A stretch of 64,000 nucleotides of DNA from Druceiella hillmani (taxonomy: Eukaryota; Arthropoda; Insecta; Lepidoptera; Hepialidae), in contig JAYKKI010000037.1 of NCBI GenBank assembly GCA_039881145.1, forward strand, positions 14,829,501 through 14,893,500, given 5' to 3'. A program made the position numbers and the translations under genes. Numbering within the stretch: position 1 is the stretch's first letter; every line of letters starts with the position of its first letter. The notes under the pieces are model-generated. The model made no database searches. It was not told the origin of the DNA and saw only the letters and a program-made list of their open reading frames with translations. Of the stretch, positions 24,765 through 35,640 are shown piece by piece.

Positions 24765-26621
24765 TTAAATTTATAGTAATGTGTCAGAATAAAATATAAA
24801 AGCATCTGCAGTCCGATCCTTTTGATATAAATTTATTAGTTTTTTCAGGATCTCTTTAGTGTAATTTATATAAATTAAGCAAAATATGCGAAATATCACA
24901 ATATTAAAACCACCAAATTTATTTTGAAAAGAAGTGGTTCAGAAGTTTCTGAACAACCATTCAGAATTAGTTTAATCGCATCAAAGCTAATAGTTTAGTT
25001 AGACATCATTTTTATTACATATTCGGAAATAAAAGATGTAGCTGGTTACATAATAAAATACACGCTTAGTAATTAACTTTACACTAATTCATATTTGATT
25101 GACCGAATGAGTTTAAAAAGAACTACAGATGGAGATACTAAGCAAGGATCGAATAATATTATTAATAATATATAACGTGTTAAAATAAAGATCAATGCAG
25201 GGTTTAAAAACCTTTTTAAATTGTGTATGGAAAGTATTTGAGATAATAAAATCAGTAAATATTAGTTAAGAAGCTTGTTTTGCTGTATCCGGGAAATATC
25301 TGAAAAGTTGTCTTATTCTAAATTGATTTTAATTAAATTTTGCAAGAAATATGTAACAACAAGCGTCTTATTTACAGTTAAACATTTGTAAATACTAACA
25401 TGTATAGTGAAGAAGAATAAAAATAATATGTTAATGAACTACACTGTTCCAGTACCCAAAAATTAAGCTACAAAAATTATTTCCAATTTTATTTAGGACG
25501 TTCATTTATTATTTTGGTAGAAATGTTACTACTTTTCAAATATCTTAATTTTCTTAAAATTTAACATTTATGAAATATTTCATTATAATTCCGAAGTTAC
25601 TCTGCTTGTGTTACATAATAAAATAATTATTTTCTCGATTCAAAGCTAATCTCTAAATATTTTAAGTTTTTAAAATGTGTCCTTATGAATGTGTATGTGA
25701 AGATTTAGATAAATTTATGCAAAATACGCACAAGAAGCTCCCATTTTCGCACACACAATACTAGCAGCATTTATTCGCATTAATACAGAGTCGCAAAAGC
25801 GAATGGTTCCCCTTAAAGTAGTTTTTGAGATTACCCCGAGCTATCAAACTCACAAACTTTACATCTTTATTACATCAATATAGATTTCCAAGTATTGTCT
25901 TATTTTTAAAAACCTGTTTAGGAAATTTTATTAAAGTCTTTTACAAATGAGGACTAGAAATGACAACATAATATTATCCAGGTTATTAAAATACGTTGTA
26001 AATTAAGGTAACGTGAGAAAATTCGAATTAGCTATAGTTGGTGAAAATATTAATATTTCCGACAAAAGAAAACTAAGTTTTCAGGGCAATATATATTAAA
26101 AATTTTATATAAAGGCAATAATATTAATTAAGTTAGTTTTTAACAATAAATATTTACTTGTAACGTGCTTATTATTTAAAGGCAACCAAATTATATCATC
26201 TCGTTTTTTTAATTCCTGTGTCTGAAAATATTAGCCAAAACAAATAAAACCTTTATTCTTAATAGTCGTCAATAGCTTAACCAGCTTAAGTGTTCAATTT
26301 TGTAGGATTAATTCCGGGAAGCCGGCAGGAAAATATTCTCAACCGCAACAGACGTCGGCTTACGTCCTCAAACATTTACCAGCCAGGTAATTGGGATAAT
26401 TAGCTCAAACTATCATGGGCTTAAACTTCATTGCACAAACTGGATTATTCTTGATCAAGACGTTCCTGATGTGATTAGCTATGTAATTGCAATAATTGAA
26501 TTGTCAATAAAGAAAAATTCAACCAACATTTTCTATAATATCAGAAGCCATAAAATAATAAAACTATGTAAAATAAATATATTTTTATAATATTGAACTA
26601 TAACATTTGACGTATATTTTA

Positions 26622-26622
<1 letters not shown>

Positions 26623-26712
<90 letters not shown>
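26623..26712. repeat. (TA)n microsatellite
   Basis: About 90 bp of TA dinucleotides with one TATG interruption. Not present at the mirrored site in the left arm of P1. Confidence 0.97.
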
Positions 26713-26717
<5 letters not shown>

Positions 26718-27199
26718 ATGCGTATATATTTTTATAAATTATATATTGAAATAAGGGAACGTCTCGTCAGAATTAAACATAACATTTTATTAACTGCGAA
26801 AATATCGTGCTCTACTGCTAGTAGCAACCCACACATAAAATTACCCCACTAAGAGCTGTTTTTTCAAGACTTTCTTTCTTACAACAACATCTGTATTTAA
26901 AGTATTGGTTTAATATTTCATTATTTCGTTTAGGCCGCTTCTACAATGAACTCCAAATTTCAACTTACTACATTGCATATGAAATCACTAGTTTAAAACC
27001 AAGATCAAAAGAATAATCATTATGTGGATGATAAGGATACTTTGCTCATATGAATAATATTGTAAAACATTTTAAGCTCAAATTAAAAAAAAACTAACAA
27101 AACATCACTTCATTTAAGCATTATTTAAAAACATTAAGATATTTACAGTTCATTCCCTTATACATAAGAGAGAAAGTAATTACGTTCGACACGTATAAT

Positions 27200-27255
27200 C
27201 TTTCATTTAATATGAGCTAAGTTATTGAAGATACTTAGCTCATATTAAATGAAAG
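27200..27255. repeat. Perfect 23-bp hairpin just outside P1
   Basis: ctttcatttaatatgagcta and three further bases (27200-27222) are exactly complementary to 27233-27255, with a 10-nt loop. It lies about 120 bp beyond the last recognisable P1 pairing. Confidence 0.95.
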
Positions 27256-27259
27256 GTTT

Positions 27260-29760
27260 AGTATTAGAAACCGACTTATTATATTGATTTAACAAAGTTC
27301 TGTACACCTCAATTGTTTTTGTCGATGGCAAATGAAAAAAAATTCATGTCAAGCTGAACAATAACACTTGTATTCAATACGTCATATTCAGATGTATCAG
27401 TGTTCAACATTCATAAAAAAAATTTGCAAAACATTACTTGTATTCAATGCTATGTTAATAATGACAATTATATTTAAAAAAATTGATATGATTAATGATG
27501 ACCATTTTTATACGACAAGAAAATATTAAAGTGCAATATGTAACCTGAGCATTAATATTCAATTATTTATAGAGCTATTTCAATTATTTATATCCTGATA
27601 AGGATGAGAATTTTTATTTGATTTGTAATAAAAAAACTTCTAACAATATAGCACGGCGATTTGAGAAACAGAGGAAGGTTATTGTACTGCACAACGGCAA
27701 CGGCACGGGTGAAGAGCTCGCTATTATTTAATTCGTCCTGCGTTGAAGAGGTCGGGGTTTCATTTCACTGATATATTCGTGGAAACTCGGGCTTAATAGA
27801 ATAACACATGCCATATAAGTTAGACTGGATCAGTTTTCATATCATTTACTGGTATTTATAGAATCAGAAAAATTGATAACCCACTTTTTCGTGTGGATGC
27901 GTACCCTGATCCCGCTAGAATTCGAAGTAAAACTGCAATGCTACTTGAAAATGTTGTTTCGGTACATTTTAGCCATCTCAACTAAAACATATAACCGCTT
28001 TAATTATCCATATACTATTGCAATATTGTCACTTAATGAATATTGAATGATGTAAAAATATTGAAAAAATGTGCCACTTTGTTTAATTTAGGTGATACAA
28101 TTTAAATACAAAGATAGGCAAAGACAAAAATTTCACAAAGTGACAGCGAGATGTCTACTCGAAGGTATATTTCGATAATTTAAAAATTGACAATTAAATT
28201 TGTAGTGTAAGTAACAGTGTAAATTTAAAAAAAAACAATGCGGTGATGTTTAAACAATATGGAAAAAAGCATAACGAAGGCGCATGGCTATAAAATTTTG
28301 AAAATAGGATGAGACGAACAATGATATTTTCAAAGTAATTTCTGCAAACATTTATGAGGCGAATGAGTTAACGTTATCGGTTAAGTATACCGTCAACATT
28401 TTCAAAATATCTGATGCATTGGTATAGAAGTAACCACAAATAAACATACATTCACAGCAGAAAAATTCGGTGTAAAATATATGCTAAATTCTAAAGTCAA
28501 CGCCTAAACTGATTTGAATGAAAAGACACGTGAGATAAAGGTGAACATTGGCGAAATAATTACAATCCTAAACAAAAACAGGGAATGAAGAGATTACAAT
28601 ATAGCGAACAGTAATTTCGAAATATTTTTTGATTGTTGTGTAAAATTCTACAAGTATTTCCATAAAGTTATTTCGTGGTTTCGTGTTTTCGAATTTGTTA
28701 ATGAATTATTGCAGTTATTAACCTAACTAGTCGTTGGTCGTCAATACTTTATTTTATTTACAGATTCTTATTACGTATTTACATTAGAAGTTATGTTACT
28801 CGATTTTATTCAAGTGCATACGTAGCAATGAAGTTGATAATACCAATTATCATTCCGTAACATAAATATTGTTTAATTAACGTACAGTATAACGTTTTAA
28901 AAATTTAACTAATTTCACAATTACATTTTATACATTTTTGCCAAAGCTAAAAATGTTTCTTATTAATATTGCTTTTCTCTATACCACTTAATGACATATA
29001 GTACTATGTTACGGTGAGACAGCAATATTGTTCTTAGAGATTAATTATTAGAGATTGTCAAATGGCATTCAAACGTTTTGCGGGTTTACTATATCGGGCA
29101 AACGTTTCTGGCTTATTTTAACTCTGTCAATGACTGAGAGTTGTTAAAGTGTAAATATAGTGAGGTGGCAACATCTATATTGTGTTCAGTTATGATAATA
29201 ATTTTAAACTATGAAGCAAAGATACTCAATGAATCATATTCTAAAGAAAAATTGTCAGAAGTCAGAAATGAAGACAATAAAAGACAAACGAATTTTTGTA
29301 GGTGTAATTTTGTTGAGAAATTGAAAAGATAAAAGAATCAGCGGTAGTTTTTACAATATTGCTATAAATACATAGTACAACAAAAGTTATATAAATGATT
29401 TTACTTATTTTATTAATATCAGGTAAATAGTTGGACTCCAAATATGTAACATAAGTAATACTATTAATAGGATATTCCAAATTTTGTAAATAATTTTTAA
29501 GGTATGCTAATCTTATATTTTCCAAATCCACCTTTCATTTGCTTTTGCACATACGTAAATTAATTTGAAACGGGTTGAATCCCCAAACAAGGCAGTTGGC
29601 AAGTAGAATGATATGGTGAGAAAATATCTAGAATATATCAGTTTTCCAGTTAGAATAATTCTTCCATTCGACAGCGGTTCCAAATACTACAGTTATAAAA
29701 ATTATTACTTAATGGTACTTCTGGCCACTTATCTCTACATTTGTGGATATACGGTCTTAC
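27260..29760. other. AT-rich noncoding stretch between P1 and the Harbinger relic
   Basis: No coding motif is seen. A less AT-rich patch at about 27640-27800 (acggcaacggcacgggtgaa and neighbours) stands out in composition but matches nothing else in the window. Confidence 0.5.
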
Positions 29761-29763
29761 AGT

Positions 29764-30141
29764 AAAGCATCTGATCCCACTATACATAAAGTGAACTTTA
29801 TAAGAAGTTACAAGGTACTTAATATTCCGCCACAAAAGTTCGTCGGTAATCGTAAGCATTAAAATATATATTCGTTCATGCAAAAGTTTTATATAGTCCC
29901 TTCCTGTATTTTGTCTGAGAATATGCCAAGACTTTATTGCGAAAAACTTAAACTTGAAAAACAAATCTTGAATTATCGAGTAAGTCCTGATAAACGTTGT
30001 ATTGAGTGTGCGTTTTGTTTAATTTCCAACAAGTGGAGAATATTTCATTGTCCATTAAACCTATATCAATTATTTACAAGTCTTGTATTTTATAAAATTT
30101 TACCCGTAGAAGAGGTGGCAACAATTTTTGTCATACTTTGA
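29764..30141 (+). pseudogene. PIF/Harbinger transposase (HARBI1-like), C-terminal relic
   Basis: One reading frame gives ASDPTIHKVNF, VLNIPPQKFVGNRKH, an in-frame TAA at 29860-29862, then SENMPRLYCEKLKLEKQILN, YRVSPDKRCIECAFCLISNK and WRIFHCPLNLY. The end matches the known HARBI1 block LxxEKRIFNYRLSRARRCVENAFGI..NRWRIF, in which the Glu of VENAF (here IECAF) is the third catalytic residue of the DDE nuclease. The preceding Asp motif (usually VADDAFPL) is lost. The 5' two thirds of the gene are missing. The open frame on the opposite strand (29650-29964) is a shadow. Confidence 0.85.
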
Positions 30142-30273
30142 TTATAGTCAGAAATAAGGACTTAGAAGTCAAAGGTTTTCACATTTCTTTTTTCAATCTT
30201 ACCACAAGTTCAGCACTAAGAACACCTTGAAGTATTATTTTGTGTGTAAGGATGTTACATATTGGCATAAAAA

Positions 30274-30287
30274 TTATATATATTTAC

Positions 30288-30338
<51 letters not shown>

Positions 30339-30340
30339 AA
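30274..30340. repeat. (TA)n microsatellite
   Basis: About 65 bp of TA dinucleotides with TACATA interruptions. Confidence 0.95.
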
Positions 30341-30344
30341 TTTA

Positions 30345-33170
30345 AAGAGAATATAAATAGAATTATTATAGTTCAGGAATAATTTATCATCTAAATAAAA
30401 ATGCGATGTTGAGCGTTCTTTTGCAGTTTTATCATTAAATCTATGAAAAAATTTACAAATTTCTCCCCAGGCTTTAATTTTTTTCATTTATACTATTGTA
30501 ACTTACTGATATTAAATCCCGAATAGCATGACGGGGTTGGACTTTTAATATAAATGAAGTTATATTCATTTCCGTAATGAGTTCGAGTTCTACACAGCAA
30601 GGCGAAAAATCATCAAGGATCACTTAATATAAACGAGTATTAAAAAACCTGGAAATTTTACACTTTGGTAGCTAGTAATTTGACACTCAAATATTTTTGG
30701 ACTACTAATTAACTTACATGCTTCTTGAGAGGATAAACATTGTACAAAAATTTTAACTTCATTTAGTGACGATAATTCATTGTCTGCAATAATAGATTTT
30801 ATAAAACATGGCATTAAAAAAATGCGTTAGTATTTATGTGCAAGTTTATGCGTGTAAACGTGTGTGCAAGGAACTTAAATTTATGAAAGTCAATGTACTA
30901 TAGAAAAAAATGAAAAAATTCAAATTTTCACATTTCTTTTTTCTGTACAGTAGGCGTCCTTGAAAGCGCGTTTAATAATTTTTATTAAATTTTGCATGTC
31001 ATAAACATTTTACAAGTCGAACAACAGGTTATAAATCGTTTTCGTAAAAAATATAATAAGAGTAAGACCACCTCTCAAACAAAACTTTAATAAAATAGGC
31101 GCGGAGCGTGTGGTGCCCGACGCTAATATATTTAAGGTTTTATGAACTTAATTTTATAGTGATTAGATGCCAGATAAAATAGTACCATAAAATTACGTAA
31201 TAAAGTTGTTTTTTAATAATTTTACAAGATATTTTTAAATGTGCCGATAGAGGATTCATATTTTTTTATATGGGGAATTAACTGTTTACCACAACTTCCG
31301 TGTATTTAAAGTTAGAAGAATTCACTATTTACTGAAGAATTTACAGAAATTGGTTGTTATTTAGATTCTAGAGTATTATAAATGCAATAAATATGATGAA
31401 AATGAAACGTTACCTGACACTTGAAGACTGAAACAACATTGTAAATTAATAACAAGCAGGATACAAAAAATGATGTCATCTCCGTGAAACTATGACAACT
31501 ACATTGGTATAAAAAACTAGGTTAATGTTTTATTCCAAAACAAAAGATGTGTTTATAATAAAACATTAATATATATAATATCAGTCCAAGAAATAATCTA
31601 TATGTAGTTAACACATTCTGTTAGTCCACTTGCTTATTTCGACTATTTTTATAAAGCTGTTTGTTACTTGTTGAATACTGAAGGACATACAATTCTTGAA
31701 ATTTGCATTCTTGCGTTTGCATCCTTGAAATTGTCATTAATCACTGACGTTAATTTCAATCAAATGATTAATTCTCTTTTTTATTATAACCGACAACTAA
31801 TCACTTAGGTGACGAATTTAAATACAGAAGTTACTGACGAATGCAGCAAAAAATAATTATTTTCATGTGTTGATTACAAAACGAATATATTCAGTATAAT
31901 AATTAACATAATAGTAACATAACGTTTTGTGAAGATTCCCTTTAAAATTATACTATTTATTAATAATAAACATTTAGTTCGGAACGATCGGCTGTCTCTA
32001 TGATGACTCACATTGTACTCGAAGTTAAAGTAATTATTAACCTCTTGATATAACTGTGCTCAAGGGAAATATTTTTAATACCTTGTATCCCTTTCTATTG
32101 CAAACAAAACGTATCGTTTAAACTTAGAAACCTTGAGAGCGGGTAGTGACCATCGACATAAAGAGCATATCGCATTTTTATTACTTAAAATTACATTTCT
32201 TTTTGTATTCGGGTGGTTGTTGTGGTAGCATGGATCATGTTGCCGGACTTGTTGGAAAATTTAATATTTCTAAAAATTAATTCAACAGTTTATAGTTAAT
32301 ACTAACATTAGTTACTCACTTGCCACAATTAATTGTTTGGCGAATTTTAATCTACAAATACCATTCAAAGCTATAAATTATGTGCACAGCATACTTATTT
32401 AATTAGAATGGTTTTGTTACGTTACAATATTTCAGAAAAATTTCAAGAGTTGGAAATGCAAGAAATCGTTACCTGTATTTCGTATCTTCTCCAAAATTGT
32501 TCAATATTTTCATTTGAATTTCAATTTAATCAAATCGTTAAGAAATTAATAAAACGTTAAATATAAAATAACTTTACAATGACTCACATTTTCCATTTGA
32601 GCTTTAGGTATTTTTAAAATAGAAAGGATTGAAATAGAACTTTTTTTTAGCTTTTCCTTTATGTTTTTCTTTTATTTAATTTTAAGGAGTAAAACATATA
32701 AAATTATTTTAGGAAAAGCTATTAGTGAAAAAAATGTGAGAACATGGTCACAGAGACAACTAAATTATTTTGTGAATAACCTTTTAGATTTTGATTTTTA
32801 TATAACAACGTAATTAGCCATTATGAGTTTATTATATATTTAGCTTACGTTTTTCACTCAGTCTGAATACGGTGCCTGTATTTTGCATACATAATTACAC
32901 AATTATATTAAACTAATCCTAATAAGAAAATATACTACATGTGTTTGGCGTTCCTATGACTTCATTCGAAACAGGTCAATTTGATGTTTTGCGTATTAAA
33001 CAAAATCGTATCAATAAGTCATGAAATTATTTAAATCATATTGCCAGGTAGATTTGAAGTTGATTTTCCCGCATTTAGAACATTTCACACCAACATTTTT
33101 AGAATGTCGTCTCAATTATTTATTTCATATTATCTTATAAAAAAATATTCCTGTTTCTTCAAACAAAGAA
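30345..33170. other. AT-rich noncoding stretch, nothing recognised
   Basis: Open frames are short and AT-driven (for example 30620-30814 minus). No element end, RNA gene or mirrored partner was found. Confidence 0.5.
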
Positions 33171-33173
33171 TAA

Positions 33174-33213
33174 AAAGATGATCCAAAAGAAGAATCAAAA
33201 GATGATCCAAAAA
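33174..33213 (+). repeat. Short tandem repeat, unit AAAAGATGATCCAAAA
   Basis: Two copies of aaaagatgatccaaaa separated by gaagaatc. Confidence 0.7.
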
Positions 33214-33708
33214 GTTGAGAATATCAAACCAATAAATGACTTAATGAATATAAAGTAAGAAATAAACATAGTACAGTGTCTTGTAAATAAAGGTAATACA
33301 AAATATGCAAATATTTTTCAAAAATAGAATGATAATAAATTAAGTGAAAAAAGCATGTTAATATAGAAAAATATGAAGTTCTAGAATAGCTGCTTATCAT
33401 ATGTAGGGAGGACTTGATATGAAGGTACAGACAGAGATTGATTAATGATAATGGTGGTTATAGTTATATTTGTTTGAATGATAGGAAGATGTTAATTATT
33501 GCTTGAAGTACCGTCATTTATTTTTGACATATTCGCTTATTAAATACCATAAAATTTAAAACAACTATCTCGAGGTAGAATAATAATTTACCTCCTAGAT
33601 AACATTATAGATTTCATAAACAATTTTCTAAGTGGACTAAAAAATAAATTCTTATGCAGATTTTTCATTTTTTTTTAGAAAATTGTATATATGGTATATA
33701 GAATCAGA

Positions 33709-33809
33709 GATGAATTTAATGCAAGAAAAAAATCGTTCCAAAATTTTACATGATTTATCAAGATGAATTTAACACAAGAAAAAAAATCGTTCCAAAATTT
33801 TACATGATT
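33709..33809 (+). repeat. 53-bp tandem duplication
   Basis: Two adjacent copies of a 53-bp unit starting gatgaatttaa, containing aatcgttccaaaattttaca. They differ by a few single-base changes and one A in the homopolymer, so the duplication is recent compared with the arms of P1 and P2. Confidence 0.9.
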
Positions 33810-33907
33810 CATTATGGTTTCAATTAACAAAAAAAGTTACGATAGACTTTGCTAGCATTTTAGATTCGATATCTTTACGTACGCCATAAGCTGGACGTAC
33901 TGTTACG

Positions 33908-33965
33908 AACCTGGATATTTTGTTCTGAAGAGCAAAACAACTCTTCAGAACAAAATATCCAGGTT
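33908..33965. repeat. Perfect 25-bp hairpin with 8-nt loop
   Basis: aacctggatattttgttctg and five further bases (33908-33932) are exactly complementary to 33941-33965; the loop is caaaacaa. No mismatch or bulge. Size and arm length would suit a pre-miRNA-like fold or a recent template-switch palindrome. Confidence 0.95.
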
Positions 33966-34156
33966 GAAGAAAGGACGAAGTGCTGGATAAAAGATGGTCG
34001 CCTCCTTCTTCAGACGAGTGGGATATTAGTCAACGAAAATAAGAGTACAGTTACCGCAAACTAATATACGAGAAATTGTTTTCCTATAGTTTTTGAAGAA
34101 GAATCCTCTTTCATAACAATGACACTGTAAACTTAGCCATATGAAAGACCAAATAC

Positions 34157-34381
34157 TTGACACCGAACATATACCTTCGTGCACTATACTATTTATATAG
34201 TTTCCCAAAAATAAAATACGAACTACGAGGATTACGATTCCCATACAGCAAAGAAGCGATGACTGCATTAAAACAGGCTATGGAAGAAACTTTCGAAGAA
34301 AAGTGTGCCGACAGATTCTCTGAGTGGTTCTATCTAATGAAAGGATCAGTTGACTGCCAAGGATACTATTTTAAAAAATAA
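34157..34381 (+). pseudogene. mariner-family transposase, 3' (C-terminal) relic
   Basis: Translation gives FPKIKYELRGLRFPYS, KEAMTALKQAMEETF, then SEWFYLMKGSVDCQGYYFKK and a stop at 34379-34381. mariner transposases end in the block FLFPK.K..LRG.RF ... WF.RM.KCI...G.YFEK, directly after the third catalytic Asp. In another frame, CATATACCTTCG-type codons just before FPKIK resemble the decayed HPPYSPDLAP block, so one indel separates them. All upstream catalytic parts are missing. It belongs to a different mariner lineage from the copy at 38.8-40.1 kb, whose C-terminus reads PTRW and VVDNNGTYL. Confidence 0.75.
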
Positions 34382-35074
34382 TGAATAAATTGCACTGAAA
34401 GTGGGTTATTTTTTTGGTATTCTAAATACTTTCAATGAAACTTTTTATAGATCGTGATAAGCTGTGTAAATAATAAACATAAATAATAAAGATAAGTATC
34501 CCAATAATAGTGCACTTAAAATGTATGGAAATAAAATTTTTAACAAAAATATTTTATTCATTTCAAATAAACCCTTGAGTAACTGTCAGAAATTTTAGAG
34601 TCGGTATTAAGTTGATGGTTTCGCTCACATGCCTTCATGTGATAGTGAGACATAAAAGCGTCGATACTTGATAAATATCTGAGCATTTCTTTTGATTTTT
34701 TAGCGACTCCAAAATCTCTAATAGTGACAATATTTTATTGATTTATTCATGCTTACAAATTATATTTGAACATAAATATTCTAAGTAAACATTCATATTT
34801 GTATTAATTACAAATATTTAGAACAACAATATTTTACAAATAAATTCATGTTCGGAAACGATATTTTGCTACAAAATCTTCAATTGTTATTCGTTTTTTT
34901 TATTAATTTACACTTCTTAGTGCATCCTAAATGATTATTTCAAGCAAGTTTAGTTTTTTTCTTTGCAGGTTTCTCTTTGTCCGTTTTTAGTTCTCATGAT
35001 AACTTATGTTATTAAGAATGCGATAAATAATGTAATAATATCTCACGTACTGCAATCGACAGTAACCGACCGTA

Positions 35075-35076
35075 CA

Positions 35077-35132
<56 letters not shown>
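35075..35132. repeat. (TA)n microsatellite
   Basis: About 55 bp of TA dinucleotides after a short TG-containing edge. Confidence 0.95.
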
Positions 35133-35134
<2 letters not shown>

Positions 35135-35493
35135 CATTGATTTCGGATATTTTTTTAGCCATTATGTAATCAGCGATTTATTGAGATTTACAAGTTTTTC
35201 AAAATTTTTTACCTCTAATTGACTGATAAGTAAAGAATTTGCATCTTAAGAACGGCTAATTGAAATATTCCATGAGAAATATATTATTCGATATATTCCA
35301 TTTATTACAATTTTCTTTCTTTTCTAAATAAATTGCCTTATTCATGTCTTATTTATTTATTTTTTGCGTAAATTTTACCTATTGTTTCTCACCTTCCTTC
35401 CAAACAATATCTTATTTGCTTCGTATCTTTATATATACCTGTTTGTGTACTTACCTATTCATTTTTTTGCTTTCTTGCTTACGTCAAGATAAG

Positions 35494-35640
35494 TCAAACG
35501 AGTTCAAACTCCATGAGTTTATTCTTCCCGACTGTGAAGTCCCTGTCACCATCTTCTTGCTCCATCATGACTTGTTGAAGTCTGTTAAAAATTATAGTTT
35601 TTGTCGAGGTACGAGCTGCCAGTCTGAAGACGTAGAATAC
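35494..35640 (-). pseudogene. Possible relic of a SAP-type domain from a transposon gag-like ORF
   Basis: The minus-strand frame contains LAARTSTKTIIFNRLQQVMM and EQEDGDRDFTV, ending at a stop just below 35500. This resembles the second helix of SAP/LEM-type motifs (L..RG.STSGTK..LI.RLQ...  followed by acidic residues), often found near the start of gag-like ORFs in arthropod elements. Only about 45 residues fit, with one residue missing between AAR and TST. The overlapping plus-strand frame 35344-35655 shows no motif. Evidence is weak. Confidence 0.3.

Larger units (their letters stand above)
21840..27075 (-). repeat. Palindrome P1, right arm
   Basis: Reverse-complement partner of 12.47-19.70 kb (block list given there). 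It is about 2 kb shorter than the left arm, most of which is explained by the two left-arm insertions. It has its own (TA)n tract at 26623-26712. A reduced pyrimidine/purine tract (21865-21910, partner of 19640-19685) shows that even simple tracts near the centre are mirrored. Confidence 0.9.

Noticed and set aside
29650..29964. 104-residue minus-strand frame
   Set aside because: It overlaps the plus-strand Harbinger relic, whose motifs are clear, and carries no motif of its own.
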